DNA from: Anaerolineales bacterium UBA2029
GTDB taxonomy: Bacteria > Chloroflexota > Anaerolineae > Aggregatilineales > Aggregatilineaceae
Assembly: GCA_002332795.1 (NCBI GenBank)
Contig: DDBP01000057.1
Coordinates: 1 to 5,153 of the forward strand
Direction: 5' to 3'
Length of the DNA: 5,153 bases
The notes beneath the pieces were generated by a model. It ran no database searches and was not told the DNA's origin. It saw only the letters and a list, made by a program, of their open reading frames with translations. Below, one piece after another: positions 1-5,153 of the stretch. Numbering within the stretch: position 1 is the first letter of the stretch; each line of letters opens with the position of its first letter. The position numbers were made by a program, and so were the translations under genes.

Positions 1-57
1 CTCTGGCCCTGTCCGCTCCTGGAGTCGCGAGGGAGAGGGGATTGAGGGGCGAGTGGC
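1..57. repeat. Left arm of an imperfect inverted repeat, G-rich intergenic element
   Basis: This non-coding stretch lies downstream of the last minus-strand gene. It contains a G-rich core (about 29-53) made of purine runs of three to four G. Read against the reverse complement of 5081-5141, it begins with the same eight bases, CTCTGGCC, and 18 of the first 23 positions match. Both copies then run into a similar core of the form GGGAGA, a G-run and GAG. It is probably one copy of a dispersed intergenic repeat. It touches the window edge, so its true outer end is unknown. No terminator with a T-run is visible here for the gene that ends at 87. Confidence 0.5.
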
Positions 58-86
58 ATATGCTGCACCAAAGTTCATAACACGCT

Positions 87-419
87 CTAGAGCTGAAAGC
101 CCTGGCGAAAGCGCACGATCTTGCGCCGGTAGTTGGTCACGTATTCCTGCAACTTGGCTTCCAGCTCGCACCAGCGCTCGCTGCGCAAGACTTCCTGGAT
201 GGTGTCCAGTTCCTCGGCCACATATTCGACCTGGCGCAGATGATGCTCGCCGTCGGTGTAACCAGGGATGGTCTGGAACGCGCCAAACAGGTATAACCCC
301 ATCTCGTGCAGAGCGGGCACCATCTCGGACATGACGAACTGGAAATAAGCCTCAGCATCCGGCGTAGCCAGATCGTAAAACAGCATCAATTTATAGCGGG
401 GGACAATGTGCCTGGTCAT
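87..419 (-). CDS. Hypothetical protein, 110 aa, possibly dimeric alpha/beta-barrel-like
   Basis: I cannot assign a function. The 110-residue product has no signal peptide and no membrane segment. It opens with a probable beta strand (YKLMLFYDL, residues 9-17), followed by a helix (about 21-41), a second strand (about 42-50), a HLRQVEYVAEE strand (60-70), an amphipathic helix (71-94) and a basic C-terminal segment containing YVTNYRRKIVRFR (93-105). This alternating pattern and the length resemble small dimeric alpha/beta-barrel (NIPSNAP- or ABM-like) proteins, but that is inference from pattern only. I have an impression that similar short proteins occur in Chloroflexota. The ATG start has only a weak upstream purine run (AGAGACGA). 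Met12 is an alternative start but would trim the first strand. The gene follows amrS by 66 bases on the same strand with no terminator between, so the two are probably co-transcribed. Confidence 0.75.
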   Translation of the reverse strand: MTRHIVPRYKLMLFYDLATPDAEAYFQFVMSEMVPALHEMGLYLFGAFQTIPGYTDGEHHLRQVEYVAEELDTIQEVLRSERWCELEAKLQEYVTNYRRKIVRFRQGFQL

Positions 420-485
420 AGTGCGCGTCGTCTCTGGCTGGGAATCAGTGATGATAGGCGATGGTTAGCGCGCATTCCTGCATCT

Positions 486-1556
486 TCAACGCCAGATGCC
501 GGGAATGGCCGTGCCGCACTGAGGACACACCCCACCCGTCGCCGAAAGGCGATCTTCGATGACCATGAAGCCGCGCCGCCGAATCAGAGTGGTGCCGCAG
601 CCAGGGCAGCGGGTGTCCTCCCACGAGCCAGTGCGCCCTGGCAGATTGCCAGAATAGACATACTTCAGACCTGCTTCGTAACCGATCTCAGCTGCGCGCA
701 CCAGCGTCTCGGCGGGAGTGCTCCCGCGGTCAGTCATCTTGTAGTCCGGATGAAAGGCGGTGACGTGCCAGGGAATATCGGGGGAAACGCTGCGGATGAA
801 AGTGGCCGCCTCCCACAGTTCCTCATTGCTGTCATTGAAGCCAGGCACCACCAGGGTCAACACTTCCAGCCAAATGCCCGCCTCATGGACGCGCCGGATG
901 GTGTCCAGGACGTGCTGTAGCACTCCCCCCAGTTCCTGGCGATAGTGGCGATCCTGCATGGTCTTGAGATCGATCTTCATAGCGTCGAGCCAGGGCTTGA
1001 GGTAATCAATCACCTCAGGCGTGCCATTGCCGTTGGACACATACATGGTCAACATGCCCGCCGCTCTGGCCCGCTTGAAGACTTCTACCGCCCATTCCGT
1101 GGTGATCAGCGGCTCGTTGTAGGTACTGGCAACGGCGCGGGTACGGCGGCTGCGGCCCAGGGCGATCAGTTCATCGGCAGTGATGGGAATGAAGTCGCGC
1201 CCGGCAGCTTCGTCGCGCAGCGTCTGCGAAATCTCCCAGTTCTGGCAATAGCTGCAACGGAAATCGCAGCCCAACATGCCAAAACTGAGCACCGATTGCC
1301 CAGGGGTGACGTGGAAGAAGGGTTTCTTTTCGATGGGATCGATCTGCAGCGCGCCGACATAGTTGGCCGGGACGCGCAGCACGCCCCCGTCGTTGAAGCG
1401 CACCTTGCAGATGCCGCGCCGCCCATCCTTCAACAGGCAGCGATGGCCGCAGGCCACACAGCGGATCTTCTTCTCCCCGGCGTCTACAACTTCATACAGC
1501 GCGCCGGGAACGGTCCGTTCGTCGAGCAGATCTTGCAGACGCACAGCCCCAGCCAT
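486..1556 (-). CDS. amrS: AmmeMemoRadiSam system radical SAM enzyme AmrS
   Basis: This is a 356-residue radical S-adenosylmethionine enzyme of the AmrS / pyruvate-formate-lyase-activating-like family. The cluster motif is C97-x3-C101-x2-C104, in GCDFRCSYCQNW, which holds the [4Fe-4S] centre that cleaves SAM. An N-terminal cysteine set (C33, C36, C40, C50) precedes it, as in this family. The central barrel carries STYNEPL (144-150), YVSNGNGTPEV (172-182) and DAMKIDLK (191-198), all typical of AmrS. The C-terminus ends in a zinc-ribbon-like pair, C317xxC320 and C344xxC347, so the protein looks complete. The ATG start is preceded by AAGGGGAAG about 8-11 bases upstream. The substrate of this family was, as far as I know, not firmly established. 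It is named for co-occurrence with AMMECR1-domain (AmrA) and Memo (AmrB) proteins, neither of which is in this window. It is separated from recN by a terminator, and the 110-aa hypothetical follows it. Confidence 0.93.
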   Translation of the reverse strand: MAGAVRLQDLLDERTVPGALYEVVDAGEKKIRCVACGHRCLLKDGRRGICKVRFNDGGVLRVPANYVGALQIDPIEKKPFFHVTPGQSVLSFGMLGCDFRCSYCQNWEISQTLRDEAAGRDFIPITADELIALGRSRRTRAVASTYNEPLITTEWAVEVFKRARAAGMLTMYVSNGNGTPEVIDYLKPWLDAMKIDLKTMQDRHYRQELGGVLQHVLDTIRRVHEAGIWLEVLTLVVPGFNDSNEELWEAATFIRSVSPDIPWHVTAFHPDYKMTDRGSTPAETLVRAAEIGYEAGLKYVYSGNLPGRTGSWEDTRCPGCGTTLIRRRGFMVIEDRLSATGGVCPQCGTAIPGIWR

Positions 1557-1590
1557 GAGCTTCGCTTCCCCTTCATGCGTGTCTTCTTAG

Positions 1591-1599
1591 ACTCTAGCA
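1591..1599 (-). promoter_or_regulatory. Possible extended -10 promoter for amrS
   Basis: On the minus strand the sequence TGCTAGAGT gives a TGn extension and a hexamer with four of six matches to TATAAT. It lies 35 bases upstream of the amrS ATG, leaving a leader of roughly 27 bases. No good -35 hexamer is found 16-18 bases further upstream, where AACCAC or TAACCA stand. The main argument is positional: the preceding recN unit ends in a strong terminator, so amrS should need its own promoter in this gap. The call is weak. Confidence 0.28.
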
Positions 1600-1631
1600 C
1601 AAACCCGCGAGCAGTGGTTAGTGGCAGGAAT

Positions 1632-1666
1632 AAAAAAAACAGCGCCGGACGGTGCGCCCCGCGCTG
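1632..1666 (-). terminator. Intrinsic terminator of the nadK-recN unit
   Basis: Read on the minus strand, CAGCGC (1666-1661) pairs with GCGCTG (1645-1640) around a 15-base loop. Two more GG/CC pairs can form inside the loop, next to a one-base bulge. The stem is followed at once by eight T residues (1639-1632). It sits about 26 bases past the recN stop codon and faces the right way for that gene. There is no T-run on the other side, so it should act only on minus-strand transcription. It separates recN from amrS. Confidence 0.87.
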
Positions 1667-1692
1667 CTGTCATCACTAGCCGTATCCTGCCC

Positions 1693-3438
1693 CTACACCG
1701 TCTCCAGCCGACGCCCTTCCTTGGCGCGACGGGCCAGCATCAGGATATCGTACGCGCTCTGGCGGGCACTGCTGGTCTCCGCGCCGAGCATCTCCGCTAG
1801 CTCCTCGACGCGCCCCTGATCGTCCAGCCGCTGCACGCGCGTCACGGTGCGGTTGCCCTGCACATGCTTGCTCACCCGGTAGTGCGCGTCGCCGAAACCC
1901 GCCAGTTGAGCCAGGTGCGTGACCACCAACACCTGATGCGTCTCCGACAGGCCCCATAGCTTGTGCCCCACGACGGTGCCCAGCCTTCCGCCGATGCCCT
2001 GATCGATCTCGTCGAAGATGAGCGTCGGCACCTGATCGGCGTGCGCAAGCACACTCTTGAGCGCCAGCATGATGCGCGCCGTTTCGCCGCCAGAGGCAAC
2101 CCTGGCCAGCGGGCGCGGCGGCTCGCCCACATTGGCTGCCAGATAGAATTCCAGCCGGTCAATGCCCGTCGCGTCGAAGGCCAGGCGGCGATCGCCAACG
2201 TAACACCCCTCTGGATCGTCCTGATGCTCGAAGATCACCTCGAAGCGGGCGCGTTCCATGCGCAGATCGGCCAGTTCCGCCACGATCCCTTCGGTGAGAC
2301 GCGCCGCGGCCTCCTGTCGCTGCTGACTGAGCCGGGCCGCCCGCTGCCCGATGTCGCGCAGCAGGCGCTCTTCTTCGGCGCGTAGTTCGGCCAGGCGCTC
2401 CTCGCTGTGCGTGATCGTCTCCAGTTCGGCTTCGGCGCGGCTTGCGTACTCCAGCACCGCTTCAAGGGAACCGCCATACTTGCGTTTCAGCCGCGCCAGC
2501 ACGTCGAGCCGCTCCTCGATTTCGTCCAGCCGACGTGGATCGAACTCCAGGTTGTCACGATAGGCGCGCAGCGAACGGGCCAGTTCCTGGCTTTGGGTGG
2601 CGATCAATTCGGCCAGCTCGGCGTATTCCGCCGTCGTCGGGTCGAGACGGGCCAGCTTGCCCAACACCAGTGCCGCCTGTGCCAGCAGGTCTTCTGCGCC
2701 GGAACGGTCGGCCAGATCGCCGCTGAGCAGCAGCAACGCCTCGGCGGAAAGCTCGGCGATCTTCTCGACGTTCACCAGGCGATTGCGTTCCTGGCGCAGC
2801 TCTTCCTCTTCTTCCGGGCGAGGATTGGCCGCGCGAATCTCTTCTACCTGGAACTGCAACATATCCACACGGCGGGCCAGCGCCGCTTCGTCGGTGAGCA
2901 GTTCGGCGATCTGCGCGCGCACGGTCGCCAGTTGCCGCACCAGAGCGCCGAGCGCCTGCCGTTGCTCGTCCAGACCGGCGAAGCGATCCAGCAGGAACAG
3001 GTGTTGCGCGGGACGCAGCAACGACAGATGCTCGCTCTGACCGTGAATATCTACCAGCAACGCGCCCACGTCGCGATAGACCGCCAGCGTGCACAGACTG
3101 CCGTTGACGCGAGCCTGACTGCGCCCGTTGGCCCGCACCTCGCGCGAGAGCACCACTTCGTCGGCGCTCTCCCCTTCCAGCCCTTCACGGGCCAGCAGTT
3201 CGGCGATCTGCGCCTGCAGGTGAGGCGGCACCCGAAACGTGCCTTCGACGATAGCGCGATCAGCACCGGCGCGCACCAGCGTGGCATCGGAGCGCTCGCC
3301 AAGCAGCAGGTTGACCGCGTCCACGATGATGGATTTGCCCGCGCCCGTCTCGCCAGTGATGACGATGAAACCGGGTTCCAGGTGCAAGGTCAGTTCGTCA
3401 ATGATGGCGAAGTCTTTGATACGCAGTTCTGCCAGCAT
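1693..3438 (-). CDS. recN: DNA repair protein RecN, SMC-like ATPase
   Basis: RecN is a cytoplasmic SMC-family ATPase that acts early in recombinational repair of double-strand breaks. The product has 581 residues, a normal length. The N-terminal half of the ATPase head has MLAELRIKDFAIIDEL at the start and Walker A GETGAGKS at 29-36, with the HGQ of the Q-loop near 132-134. Two charged helical stretches (about 155-225 and 310-390) form the short antiparallel coiled coil. The C-terminal half has the signature SGGE (449-452), Walker B TLIFDEID with D476 and E477, a GIGGR D-loop and THLAQ (507-511). All catalytic motifs are intact. The frame is open for 36 more codons upstream, but the family N-terminus begins at the ATG at 3438, which also has AGG seven bases before it, so I use that start. 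It lies 46 bases behind the zinc-finger gene and is last in the nadK unit. No LexA-type operator is evident before it. Confidence 0.97.
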   Translation of the reverse strand: MLAELRIKDFAIIDELTLHLEPGFIVITGETGAGKSIIVDAVNLLLGERSDATLVRAGADRAIVEGTFRVPPHLQAQIAELLAREGLEGESADEVVLSREVRANGRSQARVNGSLCTLAVYRDVGALLVDIHGQSEHLSLLRPAQHLFLLDRFAGLDEQRQALGALVRQLATVRAQIAELLTDEAALARRVDMLQFQVEEIRAANPRPEEEEELRQERNRLVNVEKIAELSAEALLLLSGDLADRSGAEDLLAQAALVLGKLARLDPTTAEYAELAELIATQSQELARSLRAYRDNLEFDPRRLDEIEERLDVLARLKRKYGGSLEAVLEYASRAEAELETITHSEERLAELRAEEERLLRDIGQRAARLSQQRQEAAARLTEGIVAELADLRMERARFEVIFEHQDDPEGCYVGDRRLAFDATGIDRLEFYLAANVGEPPRPLARVASGGETARIMLALKSVLAHADQVPTLIFDEIDQGIGGRLGTVVGHKLWGLSETHQVLVVTHLAQLAGFGDAHYRVSKHVQGNRTVTRVQRLDDQGRVEELAEMLGAETSSARQSAYDILMLARRAKEGRRLETV

Positions 3439-3484
3439 AGATTGCCTGCGTCTTTCAGCGAGGGCGTCGCACAGCGCGCGCCGC

Positions 3485-3994
3485 TCACAGATGTAACCGG
3501 AACTGTGCCACTGCCGCCCCGGTCGCCATGAACAGGTAAATGCCAACCGCCAGAGGATTCCACAGGAAGAATGGCAGCGCCCCCAGCACTACCGCCGTGC
3601 CTACGATGGCCGCCGTGTACCGCCCACGACGCTTGTCGGTCAGCCGCCAGACGACATTGCCGATGAGTCCCCCTGCCGCGGGTGAGAGGAAAAAGGCGAA
3701 CAGGAACCAGCCCAGCCGCGCCACGATGGCCGCTGCCACAAAGCTGATCACCAGGCTGACCACTCCCGCGATCAGGTAGTCCAGCGCCTGCGCGTTGAAG
3801 AATTTGTCCTGCTGCGCGCGCACGCACTCCCGGCAACGATAGCCCACCGGTGTCTTGACCGCACATTTGGTGCACATGGGCCGCCCGCAGCGGTTGCAAC
3901 GCAGCGTCGTCGCCACGGTCGGATGCACTGTGCAGTAGAGCGTCTCTTCGGCATCGGCAAGCTCAGCCGTGCCAGAGCGATGGGGCACCGTCAT
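3485..3994 (-). CDS. B-box zinc-finger membrane protein, unknown function
   Basis: The 169-residue product has two parts. Residues 21-57 form a B-box-like zinc finger with spacing C21-x2-H24-x8-C33-x2-C36-x4-C41-x2-C44-x9-C54-x2-C57, enough ligands for two zinc ions. A short linker (RAQQDKFFNAQALDY) leads to about four hydrophobic helices near 73-92, 95-116, 127-146 and 148-166. There is no signal peptide. The finger most likely faces the cytoplasm, an inference from the basic loop KRRGR at 121-125 and the charged linker. Prokaryotic proteins joining a B-box to membrane helices are known in several phyla, but I know of no settled role. Protein-protein contact or membrane recruitment is plausible. 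The ATG is fixed by an in-frame TGA 15 bases upstream, and the ribosome site is weak (AGAAAG). The gene sits between nadK and recN with gaps of 60 and 46 bases and no terminator, so it should share their transcript. Confidence 0.88.
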   Translation of the reverse strand: MTVPHRSGTAELADAEETLYCTVHPTVATTLRCNRCGRPMCTKCAVKTPVGYRCRECVRAQQDKFFNAQALDYLIAGVVSLVISFVAAAIVARLGWFLFAFFLSPAAGGLIGNVVWRLTDKRRGRYTAAIVGTAVVLGALPFFLWNPLAVGIYLFMATGAAVAQFRLHL

Positions 3995-4019
3995 CGTCGG
4001 GTCGCTTTCTCATATCCTC

Positions 4020-4045
4020 GCCACCGGCATTGCTCCGCCAGTGGC
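4020..4045 (-). other. Intergenic RNA hairpin between nadK and the zinc-finger gene
   Basis: On the minus-strand transcript GCCACUGGC (4045-4037) can pair with GCCGGUGGC (4028-4020) over nine base pairs, one of them U-G, around an eight-base loop. It begins nine bases after the nadK stop codon and ends 25 bases before the next start. No T-run follows, so it is unlikely to be a full intrinsic terminator. It could protect the nadK message end, slow readthrough, or affect translation of the next gene. Confidence 0.5.
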
Positions 4046-4054
4046 CCCTGACCA

Positions 4055-4960
4055 TTATGGCAGATTCTGACCCGAACCGGGAGAATTGCCCAGCCGGTTT
4101 TGCCCTGGGCGAGAAGGTACGCGCGGTTCCAGGCGGTCGAGCAGGGAGCGGTAGAAGTAATTGCGATCGCGCAGGCGGACAAAGCGGCTGACGCTGTCGC
4201 TGGCCCAGATCACCACCTGATCGAGCGTCTTCATGCTGGCCAGCAGCTCGCCGTCCACAGTCAACACCACTTCGGCCACCGTGTGCGGCTCCACCACCAC
4301 TTCCACCGTCGCCCCCTGCGAAAGCACCATGGGGCGATCCATGCTCAGGTGCGGGGCGACCGGCACCACCAGGATATTCTTCAACTCCGGCGGCAGAATC
4401 GGCCCCCCGGCGGCGAGTGCGTAAGCTGTCGAACCAGTGGGCGTCGCCACGATCAGGCCGTCGCAATAGTAGGTGGTCGTCCACCCCCCATCTATGTAGG
4501 TTTCCAGTTGCACCAGCTTGGCGATGGCCCCGCGACTGATCACCACGTCGTTGAGCGCTTCGCTGGCGATCACAGGTACCCCGTTGCGCCGCACTTCGCA
4601 ACGGATCATCATCCGCTCTTCGATCCAGTAGCGCCCTTCCAGCAACGCGGGCAGGCTGTTCTCCCATTCCTCTGGGCTGATTTCGGTCAGGAAACCCAGA
4701 TAGCCCGTGTTGATGCCCAGCACCGGCACGTTTTCGGGCGCACAGGCGCGCGCCGCCCGCAGCATGGCCCCGTCGCCGCCAATGGCGATGACCAGGTCGG
4801 AGCCGCGCACCAGCGAGCGCACGCGCACCGCATCCCACACTGAGCGCGTCCAGGTAGTGATGCCGTGCTGCTCCAACGAACGGGCTACCGTCTGGGCCAG
4901 GGGCGCTGTAGCGGGCCGCAGGGGATGCGCCAGGATGCCGATCCGCTGAAAACGCTGCAC
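4055..4960 (-). CDS. nadK: NAD kinase
   Basis: NAD kinase phosphorylates NAD at the 2'-hydroxyl of its adenosine ribose to make NADP in the cytoplasm, supplying the NADPH pool. The 301-residue product opens with QRIGILAHP and carries the family motifs in order: GGDG at 61-64 with the catalytic Asp63, GINTGYLGFLTE (82-93), LND (136-138, the NAD-binding Asn-Asp pair), CDGLIVATPTGSTAY (166-180) and the C-terminal VDGE (235-238). The domain is intact and of normal length up to about residue 278. After that comes a 20-odd residue tail rich in Pro, Gly, Arg and Asn that I do not recognise as part of the fold. The start is GTG: it gives the expected N-terminus, no ATG occurs near it in frame, and AAGGTGG lies just upstream. 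nadK is first in a unit with the zinc-finger gene and recN, behind a clear promoter. Confidence 0.97.
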   Translation of the reverse strand: MQRFQRIGILAHPLRPATAPLAQTVARSLEQHGITTWTRSVWDAVRVRSLVRGSDLVIAIGGDGAMLRAARACAPENVPVLGINTGYLGFLTEISPEEWENSLPALLEGRYWIEERMMIRCEVRRNGVPVIASEALNDVVISRGAIAKLVQLETYIDGGWTTTYYCDGLIVATPTGSTAYALAAGGPILPPELKNILVVPVAPHLSMDRPMVLSQGATVEVVVEPHTVAEVVLTVDGELLASMKTLDQVVIWASDSVSRFVRLRDRNYFYRSLLDRLEPRVPSRPGQNRLGNSPGSGQNLP

Positions 4961-4963
4961 GAG

Positions 4964-4977
4964 CCACCTTCACCTTT
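4964..4977 (-). promoter_or_regulatory. Tandem Shine-Dalgarno sequence deciding the nadK GTG start
   Basis: On the minus strand the leader reads AAAGGTGAAGGTGG, two overlapping GA-rich cores. The nearer AAGG core is about six bases from the GTG and is well placed for it. The further AGGTGA core is about nine bases away. Together they support the GTG start, since no ATG lies nearby in this frame. Confidence 0.65.
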
Positions 4978-4996
4978 CGCCGGGCCAGACACCGCG

Positions 4997-5025
4997 ATTG
5001 TATAGCCGGACAGGGGGAGCGTCAA
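4997..5025 (-). promoter_or_regulatory. Sigma70-type promoter of the nadK unit
   Basis: On the minus strand a -35 hexamer TTGACG (5025-5020; five of six to TTGACA) and a -10 hexamer TACAAT (5002-4997; five of six to TATAAT) are exactly 17 bases apart. Transcription would start near 4990, giving a leader of about 30 bases that includes the ribosome site. It is the best promoter match I found in the window and should drive nadK, the zinc-finger gene and recN. I saw no palindromic operator over it. Confidence 0.8.
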
Positions 5026-5080
5026 CCAGAAAGCAGCGCTGTATGCGCAAAGGTTGCCATTGACCTCGGTGCGCTGGATA

Positions 5081-5141
5081 GCCCTCATCCCCCGCCCCCT
5101 TCTCCCGCGCGGCGGGCATTCATGGGCAGACAAGGCCAGAG
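5081..5141. repeat. Right arm of the imperfect inverted repeat, with a G-quadruplex motif
   Basis: This non-coding element lies upstream of the nadK promoter. Its minus strand starts with CTCTGGCC and resembles bases 1-57 in the same order, so the two are inverted copies about 5 kb apart. On the minus strand, 5106-5082 has four G-runs of 3, 5, 5 and 3 with loops of 4, 1 and 4 bases, which fits the standard G-quadruplex pattern. Beside it CCCGC and GCGGG (5104-5108, 5112-5116) form a five-pair hairpin with a three-base loop. No convincing gene was found from here to the window end. Sequences of this C-rich style are common as dispersed intergenic repeats in several bacterial groups. Confidence 0.55.
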
Positions 5142-5153
5142 CAAGCGTTAAGG

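Noticed and set aside
84..93. Perfect 10-base palindrome GCTCTAGAGC over the stop codon of the 110-aa gene
   Set aside because: It has no loop, lies partly in the gene and has no T-run after it, so neither a terminator nor an operator can be supported.
451..456. TATCAT on the minus strand as a -10 box for the 110-aa gene
   Set aside because: It matches TATAAT at five of six bases, but AGGAAT stands at the -35 position and the gene follows amrS closely, so co-transcription is simpler.
945..1679. Plus-strand open frame of 244 codons opposite amrS
   Set aside because: It is antisense to a clear radical SAM gene and ends over the recN terminator, and its composition is that of a shadow frame.
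2407..3531. Long open frame on the plus strand opposite recN (374 codons)
   Set aside because: It mirrors recN codon structure in GC-rich DNA, shows no recognisable domain, and recN on the other strand has every family motif.
3439..3546. N-terminal extension of recN by 36 codons
   Set aside because: It would overlap the zinc-finger gene and add residues absent from the RecN family, whose start matches the ATG at 3438.
4088..4110. Hairpin at the 3' end of nadK as a terminator
   Set aside because: The six-pair stem lies inside the coding region and is not followed by a T-run on the transcript.
4100..4843. Plus-strand open frame of 247 codons opposite nadK
   Set aside because: It is His- and Arg-rich shadow sequence with no domain, opposite an intact NAD kinase.
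5060..5065. TTGACC on the plus strand as a promoter -35 box
   Set aside because: No -10-like hexamer occurs 16-18 bases downstream and no plus-strand gene starts before the window ends.
4885..5133. 82-codon minus-strand frame spanning the nadK start and promoter
   Set aside because: It runs through the promoter, the ribosome site and the repeat arm, with no domain or supporting start signal.

Overview
The window is GC-rich bacterial DNA. All five genes I can support are on the minus strand: a short protein of unknown function, an AmrS-type radical SAM enzyme, RecN, a zinc-finger membrane protein and NAD kinase, listed here from low to high coordinate. The style of the proteins and the nadK/recN pairing suggest Chloroflexota, perhaps an Anaerolineae-like lineage. 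That is inference from memory of such genomes. No rRNA or other phylogenetic marker is present to settle it.

Transcription runs from right to left in two units. The first starts at a well-formed sigma70-type promoter (4997-5025), reads nadK with a GTG start, then the four-helix B-box membrane protein, then recN. It ends at a strong intrinsic terminator (1632-1666) about 26 bases past the recN stop. The second unit holds amrS and a 110-residue hypothetical protein 66 bases behind it. It probably has its own weaker promoter in the gap after the terminator.

nadK makes NADP from NAD, and recN encodes an SMC-like ATPase for double-strand break repair. Close linkage of these two genes is known from several bacterial phyla. 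Here a membrane-anchored zinc-finger protein of unknown role sits between them. amrS belongs to the AmmeMemoRadiSam set, but neither an AmrA nor a Memo/AmrB gene lies next to it in this window.

The gene block is bracketed by two related, G-rich, non-coding sequences of about 60 bases in opposite orientation (1-57 and 5081-5141). They look like copies of a dispersed intergenic repeat, and the right copy carries a canonical four-run G-quadruplex motif upstream of the nadK promoter. Apart from these arms there is no long non-coding stretch. I see no RNA gene, CRISPR array, transposase or phage gene. Most of the window is ordinary chromosomal housekeeping sequence. The least explained items are the inverted repeat pair, the B-box membrane protein, the lone AmrS and the small hypothetical protein.
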